A DNA stretch of 5,250 bases from an uncultured Clostridia bacterium (GTDB lineage: Bacteria; Bacillota; Clostridia; Christensenellales; Aristaeellaceae), in the NCBI GenBank assembly GCA_934615145.1, contig CAKTTM010000142.1, positions 1 to 5,250 of the forward strand. The letters are read 5' to 3'. The notes under the pieces are model-generated. The model ran no database searches, was not told the DNA's origin, and saw nothing but the letters and a program-made list of their open reading frames with translations. How positions within the stretch are numbered: the stretch's first letter is position 1; each line of letters begins with the position of its first letter. Below are positions 1 through 5,250 of the stretch, one piece after another. The translations under genes were made by a program, and so were the position numbers.

Positions 1-454
1 TCTTGCGCGAGGTCTGCTCGATGGTCTTGTGAAACAAGCGATTCTGGGTGGCCAGCGCAGCCGCATCCTCTTCCTTCAGGCTGATGTCCATCTGGCTGAC
101 GACATCACGCAGGGAGGCCAGGGTCTCTTCATCGATGTTCTCCACAATCGATGGCGCAATCAGCATCATCAGCGCGTTGCGGATAGAGAATATCTCATCG
201 ATGTCATCGATGGTAAAGGCGCGGACGACCACGCCCCTGCGCGTCTCGCAGCTGACCAGACCATCGAGCTCCAGCTTTCTGAAGGCCTCGCGCAGAGGGG
301 TGCGGCTGATATGCAGTTTGTTGGCATAGACCGTCTCCACGATGCGCGATCCCGCCGGTATCTCCCCGGTGATGATCGCGTGCTTGAGCGTTTCGTACGC
401 CACTTCGCGGATTGGTTTGTTGAGCATTTGCTCACCTATGTCCCTGGACAGCAT
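1..454 (-). CDS. GntR-family transcriptional regulator, FadR/FCD-type, C-terminus cut by window edge
   Basis: This is the first 151 residues of a DNA-binding regulator; the 3' end lies beyond position 1. Residues about 14-80 form a GntR winged helix-turn-helix, with the typical pattern A-Y-E-x-L-K-x-A-I-I-x-G-E-I-P-A-G-S-R-I and a recognition-helix segment H48-ISRTPLREAFRKLE followed by DGLV and the wing around TRRGVVVR (71-78). From about residue 82 an FCD effector domain begins (IDDIDEIFSIRNALM), and N138-R-L-F-H142 fits the FCD D/N-x-x-F-H metal or ligand motif. Full FCD regulators are usually about 210-240 residues, so about a third is missing. The ATG at 454 is chosen because GGAGG lies six bases upstream; an in-frame ATG at 427 with AGGTGA upstream is also possible. 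FCD regulators usually sense small organic acids or sugar acids and often control neighbouring catabolic genes. Its target cannot be told here. Family assignment is secure; ligand is unknown. Confidence 0.92.
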   Translation of the reverse strand, partial: MLSRDIGEQMLNKPIREVAYETLKHAIITGEIPAGSRIVETVYANKLHISRTPLREAFRKLELDGLVSCETRRGVVVRAFTIDDIDEIFSIRNALMMLIAPSIVENIDEETLASLRDVVSQMDISLKEEDAAALATQNRLFHKTIEQTSRK

Positions 455-460
455 ATCGCC

Positions 461-465
461 CCTCC
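461..465 (-). promoter_or_regulatory. Shine-Dalgarno site of the GntR gene
   Basis: On the minus strand GGAGG lies inside a G-rich run (460-469) and is six bases upstream of the ATG at 454. It supports that start over the downstream ATG at 427, whose own site AGGTGA (432-437) has only a four-base spacer. Confidence 0.7.
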
Positions 466-479
466 CCCCATTTTGAAAC

Positions 480-508
480 ATACTACCGTGATTTGCCTTA
501 GCTGTCAA
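480..508 (-). promoter_or_regulatory. sigma70/sigmaA-type promoter for the GntR gene
   Basis: The minus strand carries a perfect -35 hexamer TTGACA (503-508), a 17-base spacer, and a -10 hexamer TAGTAT (480-485; four of six consensus bases). Transcription would start near 473-474, leaving a leader of about 20 bases that contains the Shine-Dalgarno site. The element lies wholly in the gap between truB and the regulator, so the regulator can be transcribed independently of the upstream operon. No strong terminator separates the two, so read-through from truB is also possible. I saw no convincing symmetric operator over the promoter, so autoregulation is not shown. Confidence 0.75.
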
Positions 509-523
509 GAAATCGCGTTGCCC

Positions 524-1417
524 TCAGGGCTCGTACAGCAGGCTGCGCACAGCCAGGCGCCCAACGGAACGGCTGTAGATGCCCATCAGCTGCTGATCGC
601 AGAAAAGCAGCGCAGCCTGACTCTCTGCCAGCTGGTCGGCGCCTGCTATCTGCGAAGAATCCAGCGCCACACCATTGACGCACTGGCGCCACAGCGCTTT
701 AGGGGCCACCAGCTGCGGCAGATGGCTCAGGCAGTCGGCCATAGAGCGCAGCCAGGGGCCTGAGCTTTGCCCTTCCAGCACGGCGGCTTCAAAGGCTTCA
801 AGCGAAATGGCGTCGGCGATCACGAAACCGGCCGTCTCCTCGCGTATCAGCAGGCGCATGTGGGCCGGACAGCCCAGGGCTTGACCGATATCGTGGCATA
901 GGGTGCGGATATAGGTGCCTTTGCCGCAGCGTATGCGCAGGCAGAAGGCTCCTTCACCTGCACGGCCCAGCAAGTCGATTGCGTGGACTGTGGTGGGGCG
1001 CGGCTCGGTCTCAATCAGCCTGCCCTGCCTGGCCGCCTTGTACAGGGCCTCACCCTCACGCTTGATGGCGGAGTAGGCAGGAGGCCTTTGCATGATGTCG
1101 CCAGTAAAGTCTGGCAGGACGGAACTAAGGCTATCCAGATCAGGATAGCTGCCGCCAGTGGCTATGATCCGCCCCGTGGCGTCCTGGGTGTCTGTGGCAG
1201 CGCCAAAGGCAATGACGGCCACATAGCACTTCTCACCCTCGGCCAGATAATCAAACAGCTTGGTTGCCTTGCCCACCATGATGGGCAGCACGCCGCAGGC
1301 CTCAGGATCCAGTGTGCCGGCATGGCCTACCTTTTCCCCTGTCAGCCTCTTGATATGCGAAACCGCCCTGGCAGAGCTCAGCCCGGGCGGTTTGAGCAGG
1401 TTGATGATGCCGTTCAT
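524..1417 (-). CDS. truB: tRNA pseudouridine(55) synthase TruB
   Basis: A complete 297-residue enzyme that isomerises U55 to pseudouridine in the T-loop of tRNAs in the cytoplasm. The N-terminus MNGIINLLKPPGLSS matches the family opening (usually G-x-x-x-x-x-K-P-x-G-x-T-S). The catalytic motif GHAGTLDPEACGVLP carries the nucleophile Asp at residue 37. RPPAYSAIK (111-119) holds the conserved active-site Tyr115, and CGKGTYIRTLCHDIG (164-178) is the third conserved motif with Arg171. A segment like the usual G-A-H-L-x-x-L-x-R follows near 182-192. The last 60 or so residues (from about 238) resemble the short C-terminal PUA-like tail. Length is normal for bacterial TruB. The ATG overlaps the nrnA stop as ATGA (1414-1417), and no strong Shine-Dalgarno precedes it, which suggests initiation by ribosomes finishing nrnA. 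It is the last gene of the visible operon. Confidence 0.97.
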   Translation of the reverse strand: MNGIINLLKPPGLSSARAVSHIKRLTGEKVGHAGTLDPEACGVLPIMVGKATKLFDYLAEGEKCYVAVIAFGAATDTQDATGRIIATGGSYPDLDSLSSVLPDFTGDIMQRPPAYSAIKREGEALYKAARQGRLIETEPRPTTVHAIDLLGRAGEGAFCLRIRCGKGTYIRTLCHDIGQALGCPAHMRLLIREETAGFVIADAISLEAFEAAVLEGQSSGPWLRSMADCLSHLPQLVAPKALWRQCVNGVALDSSQIAGADQLAESQAALLFCDQQLMGIYSRSVGRLAVRSLLYEP

Positions 1418-2388
1418 CCGCTCAGCGCCGCCAACATCGCGGCACGCACACGCGCGATGGCCTCCTCGATGGGGCCTGGCAGTGTGCAGCCGGCTGCCTG
1501 CGCATGACCGCCTCCTCCGAAGGACGAGGCGATATCCGATACCCGCCAGGGCGCGATGGCCCGCAGGCTGAACTTGATGCCATCCTCCTGCTCGGTGGCC
1601 AGGTAGCACATCTTGACACCTGGGATGTAGAGCCCCAGATTGACAATGCTGTCAGCATGCTCGCTACCCGCCTGACAGTCTGTGAAGTCCTGCCTGGTCA
1701 GGCGCATCTCGCTGAGGCTGCCATCCTCCGAAAAATTGAGCGAGTACAGCGCCCTGCCCTGCAGCAATACCTGAGGCTTGTCCTGCATCAGGTGCAGCGC
1801 GCGGGCTGTTTCCGTCAGCGGCAGACCGCAGTCCATCAGATGCGCAATTTGCTGGAATGTGCGGGCCGACACACTGCCAAAGCTGAAATTGCCTGTATCG
1901 GTGCTGATCGCAGCATACAGGCAGATGGCAATGGGCTGTGTGATCGGAATGCCGGCTGCCTCAAAAAAATCAAAGACAAGGCTGCCGGAGGCCGGCAGCT
2001 TGTCCATGACGATGTTATGCTGAGCAAACATGGTGTTGGTGCGATGGTGATCCATCTGCACATTGATCGGTGTACGCAGGAAGAGCGCCTTGGCATCGCC
2101 CAGACGCTCAGCATCCGAGGCATCAATGGACAGCGCCAGGTCGAAGCTTTCCTGCTCCACATCCTTTGGCAGGCGGATGCGCTCAGAGCCAGGCAGAAAG
2201 CGCAGAAAGCTTGGCACCTGGTGGTGGCAGACAAGCTCATGGGCGATGCCCAGATGATCGCACAGATAACCCAGCGCCAGCATAGAGCCCAGGGCGTCAG
2301 CATCGGGCATCAAATGGGTGCACAGCAGCACGCGCCTGGCGCCCTTGATGAGCCTCAGTACCTGTGCAAAGTCACTGTTCCCCTTCAT
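1414..2388 (-). CDS. nrnA: DHH/DHHA1 phosphoesterase, NrnA-type (nanoRNase / pAp phosphatase)
   Basis: A complete 324-residue cytoplasmic metal-dependent phosphoesterase. The DHH domain shows the motifs in order: H25-L-M-P-D29-A-D31-x-x-G-S35, D89 in SIDASD, the signature D113-H114-H115, and D164 in STDTGNF, which together make the two-metal site. The DHHA1 substrate domain ends with S-F-G-G-G-G-H295-A-Q-A-A-G, the GGGH motif that binds the substrate. The family degrades 2-5 nt RNAs, and many members also hydrolyse pAp or linear pApA from c-di-AMP; which activity dominates cannot be read here. Length is typical (about 310-330). The ATG at 2388 lies 17 bases inside the end of rbfA and has GAGGAG just upstream. 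A position between rbfA and truB is known for this family in Firmicutes. No CBS or membrane domain is present, so it is not a GdpP-type protein. Confidence 0.93.
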   Translation of the reverse strand: MKGNSDFAQVLRLIKGARRVLLCTHLMPDADALGSMLALGYLCDHLGIAHELVCHHQVPSFLRFLPGSERIRLPKDVEQESFDLALSIDASDAERLGDAKALFLRTPINVQMDHHRTNTMFAQHNIVMDKLPASGSLVFDFFEAAGIPITQPIAICLYAAISTDTGNFSFGSVSARTFQQIAHLMDCGLPLTETARALHLMQDKPQVLLQGRALYSLNFSEDGSLSEMRLTRQDFTDCQAGSEHADSIVNLGLYIPGVKMCYLATEQEDGIKFSLRAIAPWRVSDIASSFGGGGHAQAAGCTLPGPIEEAIARVRAAMLAALSG

Positions 2389-2752
2389 GCTTCTCCTCGG
2401 ACTTCTTCAGATCCTGGCTGACCTGCTTGAGCAGGTTGTTGATGTGGATGCCGTAGGCGATGTTGTCATCCTTCATGAAGAGCAGCTCCGGCGTGTAGCG
2501 GATATTGATCTGCGTGCCCAGCGCGTGACGGATGAAGCCTGAAGCGCCTTTGAGGGCCTTAAGCACCTCATCGCGATGCTCATCTTCCAGCACGCTGACA
2601 TAGACCTTGGCATAGCGCAGGTCACGCGTCACATCCACCCTTGTCACGGAGTAGGTGCCCTTCAGGCGGGGGTCGTCCACATCGTCTCGGATGATGCGGT
2701 CGATGCCCTTGCGCATCTCTTCGGAAATGCGGTCGTTGCGGTAATTAGCCAC
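2372..2752 (-). CDS. rbfA: 30S ribosome-binding factor RbfA
   Basis: A complete 126-residue small cytoplasmic protein that binds the immature 30S subunit near helix 1 of 16S rRNA and helps late maturation. It shows the whole RbfA KH-like fold: N-terminal helix ([18 protein letters not shown]), DDPRL at 26-30, the strand segment [20 protein letters not shown] (35-54), the helix-kink-helix A70-S-G72 (the RbfA A-x-G kink), R75-x-x-L-G79, and R85-Y-T-P-E-L90. The acidic, lysine-rich tail from about 115 is a disordered end and is variable in the family. Translation is best started at GTG 2752: AAGGTGA lies six bases upstream within the last codons of infB, and MANYRNDRI is the expected beginning. 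The gene overlaps infB by eight bases and nrnA by 17 bases. Confidence 0.97.
   Translation of the reverse strand: MANYRNDRISEEMRKGIDRIIRDDVDDPRLKGTYSVTRVDVTRDLRYAKVYVSVLEDEHRDEVLKALKGASGFIRHALGTQINIRYTPELLFMKDDNIAYGIHINNLLKQVSQDLKKSEEKHEGEQ
2393..2398 (-). promoter_or_regulatory. Shine-Dalgarno site of nrnA inside rbfA
   Basis: GAGGAG on the minus strand, four bases upstream of the nrnA ATG at 2388, lies within the acidic C-terminal codons of rbfA. It supports the overlapping start rather than a later one. The rbfA ribosomes must pass over this site, so the two genes are likely translationally coupled. Confidence 0.7.
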
Positions 2753-5250
2753 GGCTGGTCACCTTGGCTTCAACCTCTTCCATCACGAAGCACTCGATGA
2801 CATCTTTTTCCTTGATGTCGTTGTAGTTCTCAAGGCCAATGCCGCACTCATAGCCGGCGGCCACTTCCCTGGCATCGTCCTTGAAGCGGCGCAGCGAGCT
2901 CAGCTTGCCCTCAAAAATGACCACATTGTCACGCAGCAGGCGGACAGAGGCATTGCGCTGCATCTTGCCGTCGGTGACATAGCAGCCCGCGATGGTGCCG
3001 GATCCCGTGATCTTGAACACATTGCGCACTTCGGCGTGGCCCAGCAGGTTCTCCTTGTACTCTGGCTCCAGCAGGCCCTTCATGGCCTTCTCGATGTCCT
3101 CGATGGCCTGATAGATGACCCGGTAGAGGCGCACATCGATGCCATCCTTCTCGGCGGCGTCGCGCGCGTTGGCATCCGGACGGATGTTGAAACCAATGAT
3201 AATGGCACCAAAGGCGGAGGCCAGGTTGACGTCATCCTTGGTGATGGCGCCGACAGCCGCATGCAGGATGCGGATCCTGACCTGGTCGTTGGACAGCTTC
3301 TCCAGCGCCTGACGCACCGCCTCCACAGAGCCCTGCACGTCAGCCTTGACGATGATGGGCAGCGAGGTGATCTTGCCTTCGGAAATATTGTCAAACAGAT
3401 TATCCAGCGTCACCTTGCTGTTGGCGGCCACGCGCTGCTCGCGCTCCCTGTCGCGCCGCTCCTCAGCGACCTGACGGGTCAGGCGATCGTCGTCGACCGC
3501 GATCATCTCGTCACCGGCGGACGGCACATCGTTAAAGCCGGAAATCTCAACAGGCATGGCGGGGCCAGCCGACTGCACGCGCTCGCCCTTGTCATTCTGC
3601 AGGGCACGTACGCGGCCGGAGACGGCGCCTGCCACCACGCTGTCGCCAACGCGCAGGGTGCCGTTTTGCAGCAGCACGGTTGCCAGCGGGCCGCGGCTCT
3701 TGTCCAGCTTGGCCTCGATGATGACGCCGCGGGCCTGACGGTCGGGGTTGGCCTTGAGCTGCAGCACTTCGGCCTGCAGCAGGATCAGCTCAAGCAGCTG
3801 CTCCACGCCCTCGCCTGTCAGTGCGCTGACGGGCGCCATGATGGTGTCGCCGCCCCATTCCTCTGCCACCAGCTCGTGGTTGGTCAGATCCTGCTTGATG
3901 CGCTCAGGGTTGGCGGTGGGCTTGTCCATCTTGTTGATGGCAACGATGATGGGCACACCGGCGGCCTTGGCGTGGTTGATGGCCTCAATGGTCTGGGGCA
4001 TGACGCCGTCGTCAGCCGCGACCACCAGCACCGCGATATCGGTCGCCTGGGCGCCGCGGGCACGCATGGCCGTAAAGGCTTCGTGACCAGGGGTATCCAG
4101 GAAGGTGATCAGCTGACCCTTGACGGTCACCTGATAGGCACCGATGTGCTGGGTGATGCCGCCCGCCTCCGAGCGGGTGACATGCGCCTCGCGGATGTAG
4201 TCAAGCAGCGAGGTCTTGCCGTGGTCGACGTGGCCCATGATGGTGATGACCGGCGGACGCGGCTGCAGGTCCTTCTCTTCGTCTTCAAAGACGGTCTCTG
4301 TCAGCGCGTCTTCCGCGGTCTTGGCCAGCTGAAGCTCCAACTCAACGCCGAATTCGCCTGCCACCAGGGAGGCCGTATCAAAGTCCAGATCGCTGTTGAT
4401 GGTGGCCAGGTTGCCAAGCAGCAGCAGCTTCTTGAGAATATCCCCCGCTGGGCGGCCAATGCGCTCGGTCAGGTCCTTGACGGTGATGGTTTCCGCCGTC
4501 ATGATGGCCTTCTCGATCTTGATAGGCGCCATCAGCTGCTGGGCCGAAGGCTTCTTGGAGCGGCTGCGCCTGCCGCCGCGCACCACATCATCATCCGTGC
4601 GGAAAGTATTGCGGGCCTGCTGGCGGCGGTTGCGGCTGACATGCTCCGGGTCATGCTGGCGCGTATAGTTCTTCTTGTTGGGATCATAGTTGCTGACGCG
4701 CTCCTTCTCCATCGGCGGCGCGACATCATCCATGGGCCTGGGCCTGACAGCGCCGGGGCGCTGGCCGGGCTGGGCCGGGCGGCCAAAGCCACCGGGCCTG
4801 GCTGCGCCGGGCGCCGGACGCCCATACTGCTGCGCGCCGGGAGCCGGGCGGCCATACTGCTGTGCGCCAGGTGCCGGGCGGCCATACTGCTGTGCGCCGG
4901 GGGCCGGACGGCCGTACTGCTGCGCACCAGGTGCCGGGCGGCCGTACTGTTGGGCACCGGGTGCCGGACGGCCATATTGCTGGGCACCGGGCGCTGGGCG
5001 ACCATATTGCTGGGCACCAGGTGCCGGACGGCCATACTGCTGCGCGCCAGGGGCCGGGCGGCCATACTGCTGCGTCGCCACGGGGCGGGCAACGGGCTGG
5101 GCCGGCGGCGTCTCTGCCGCCTGAGCAGCCGGAGCCGCCGGAGCAGCTGGAGTAGCCGGAGCTGGCGCAGCCGCGCTGGGCTGCACCGCAGGCTTATCTT
5201 CCTGGACTGCGGGTTGGGCCGCTGGCGCTGCCGGGGCCTCTGCCACAGGG
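2745..5250 (-). CDS. infB: Translation initiation factor IF-2, N-terminus cut by window edge
   Basis: This GTPase places initiator fMet-tRNA on the 30S subunit and promotes 50S joining. At least 833 residues are visible, numbered here from the GTG at 5246. That codon is probably an internal Val: the frame stays open to the window edge and the usual first IF2_N motif (like RVYELAKEL) is not seen. Domains: Ala/Pro/Gln-rich linker (1-58), nine decapeptide repeats (59-148), Arg/Gly/Pro-rich and basic region (149-232), an IF2_N domain (about 249-305), and the G domain with G1 GHVDHGKT (338-345), G2 GGITQHIG (362-369), G3 DTPGH (384-388), G4 NKMD (438-441) and G5 SAL (474-476). A beta-barrel domain II follows (about 503-600), then C1 (about 615-715) and C2 (about 725-826), which binds fMet-tRNA. 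All catalytic motifs are intact. The stop TAA at 2745 overlaps rbfA by eight bases. Confidence 0.98.
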   Translation of the reverse strand, partial: PVAEAPAAPAAQPAVQEDKPAVQPSAAAPAPATPAAPAAPAAQAAETPPAQPVARPVATQQYGRPAPGAQQYGRPAPGAQQYGRPAPGAQQYGRPAPGAQQYGRPAPGAQQYGRPAPGAQQYGRPAPGAQQYGRPAPGAQQYGRPAPGAARPGGFGRPAQPGQRPGAVRPRPMDDVAPPMEKERVSNYDPNKKNYTRQHDPEHVSRNRRQQARNTFRTDDDVVRGGRRSRSKKPSAQQLMAPIKIEKAIMTAETITVKDLTERIGRPAGDILKKLLLLGNLATINSDLDFDTASLVAGEFGVELELQLAKTAEDALTETVFEDEEKDLQPRPPVITIMGHVDHGKTSLLDYIREAHVTRSEAGGITQHIGAYQVTVKGQLITFLDTPGHEAFTAMRARGAQATDIAVLVVAADDGVMPQTIEAINHAKAAGVPIIVAINKMDKPTANPERIKQDLTNHELVAEEWGGDTIMAPVSALTGEGVEQLLELILLQAEVLQLKANPDRQARGVIIEAKLDKSRGPLATVLLQNGTLRVGDSVVAGAVSGRVRALQNDKGERVQSAGPAMPVEISGFNDVPSAGDEMIAVDDDRLTRQVAEERRDREREQRVAANSKVTLDNLFDNISEGKITSLPIIVKADVQGSVEAVRQALEKLSNDQVRIRILHAAVGAITKDDVNLASAFGAIIIGFNIRPDANARDAAEKDGIDVRLYRVIYQAIEDIEKAMKGLLEPEYKENLLGHAEVRNVFKITGSGTIAGCYVTDGKMQRNASVRLLRDNVVIFEGKLSSLRRFKDDAREVAAGYECGIGLENYNDIKEKDVIECFVMEEVEAKVTSRG
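2759..2765 (-). promoter_or_regulatory. Shine-Dalgarno site of rbfA inside infB
   Basis: AAGGTGA on the minus strand is six bases upstream of the GTG at 2752, within the infB codons for A-K-V-T-S. It decides the GTG start, which otherwise would be less certain, and explains how rbfA begins before infB stops. Confidence 0.7.
4803..5072 (-). repeat. Nine tandem 30-bp repeats encoding [10 protein letters not shown] within infB
   Basis: Nine contiguous 30-base units, exactly in frame, each encode the decapeptide [10 protein letters not shown] with no amino-acid change. No two units are identical in DNA: differences occur at third codon positions in all ten codons (for example Gln CAG/CAA, Tyr TAT/TAC, Gly GGC/GGG/GGT, Ala GCC/GCA/GCG/GCT). 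The array ends downstream with a degenerate Arg/Gly/Pro stretch ([14 protein letters not shown]) and is preceded by an Ala/Pro linker. Linkers of IF-2 are variable and low in complexity across bacteria, but a perfect decapeptide array of this length is notable. The unit has one Arg, no acidic residue and one Tyr. Confidence 0.98.
5073..5249 (-). other. Ala/Pro/Gln-rich low-complexity linker of IF-2
   Basis: The 59 or so codons before the decapeptide array encode a segment of mostly Ala and Pro with some Gln, Val and Thr and few charges (E3, E16-D17-K18, E45, R53). It looks disordered and probably connects the missing N-terminal IF2_N domain to the rest of IF-2. It contains short A-A-P repeats but no regular longer unit. 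Confidence 0.8.

Noticed and set aside
490..514. Inverted repeat GATTT-N15-AAATC overlapping the -35 box as an operator
   Set aside because: Five-base arms with long spacing arise easily by chance and do not match the usual FadR/FCD operator pattern T-x-G-T-x3-A-C-x-A.
520..530. Small hairpin GCCC-TCA-GGGC over the truB stop codon as a terminator
   Set aside because: Only four base pairs with a three-base loop and no following T-run on the minus strand; too weak for an intrinsic terminator.
29..763. 244-codon open frame on the plus strand across the regulator, promoter and truB end
   Set aside because: It runs antisense over two well-supported genes and the promoter gap, and its translation shows no recognisable motif.
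2300..2330. PDAD instead of PDGD in the first NrnA motif as a sign of an inactive enzyme
   Set aside because: The metal-binding His25, Asp29 and Asp31 are kept, and the middle residue varies in active family members.
1504..2421. 305-codon open frame on the plus strand opposite nrnA
   Set aside because: It is antisense to a gene with all DHH/DHHA1 motifs, resembles no family I know, and long antisense frames are common in GC-rich coding DNA.
4803..5072. CRISPR-like or VNTR non-coding array
   Set aside because: The units are directly contiguous with no spacers, exactly 30 bases, in frame, and encode an unbroken part of IF-2.
4690..5124. Plus-strand frame with its own repeat (GRPYCC-type units) opposite the infB array
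   Set aside because: The repeat is the mirror of the infB repeat in an antisense frame; the silent changes of infB become amino-acid changes here, such as C to W, showing that selection acts on the infB frame.

Overview
The window is the 3' part of a bacterial translation/ribosome-maturation operon, read entirely from the minus strand, followed by the start of a separately promoted regulator gene. In transcription order (high to low coordinates) it holds infB (translation initiation factor IF-2, 5' end outside the window), rbfA (30S maturation factor), a DHH/DHHA1 phosphoesterase of the NrnA type, truB (tRNA Psi55 synthase), a 69-bp gap with a good sigma70/sigmaA-type promoter, and a GntR/FCD-family regulator cut by the left edge. 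All real genes are on the minus strand. The longest plus-strand reading frames are antisense shadows.

Right part (2745-5250): most of IF-2. It has an Ala/Pro/Gln-rich linker, nine tandem copies of the decapeptide [10 protein letters not shown], a basic Arg-rich stretch, an IF2_N domain and the complete G domain and C-terminal domains. Middle (524-2752): rbfA, nrnA and truB are packed so tightly that every junction overlaps (8, 17 and 4 bases), implying co-transcription and coupled translation. Left (1-508): promoter, strong Shine-Dalgarno and the N-terminal 151 residues of the GntR regulator.

The infB-rbfA-nrnA-truB order is what I know from Firmicutes (especially Clostridia) and some other phyla. 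With the GC-rich sequence (roughly 60% by eye) and strong AGGAGG-type ribosome sites, it suggests a GC-rich Clostridia-like anaerobe. This assignment is tentative, since no rRNA or taxon-specific gene is present. In many such genomes ribF and rpsO follow truB; here a GntR gene sits there instead.

Functionally, IF-2 loads initiator tRNA, RbfA matures the 30S subunit, NrnA recycles very short RNAs and/or pApA/pAp, and TruB modifies tRNA, so the operon joins initiation, ribosome assembly and RNA metabolism. The most unusual element is the IF-2 decapeptide array, in which the nine copies differ only at synonymous positions. I see no mobile element, CRISPR array, RNA gene or clearly new system.
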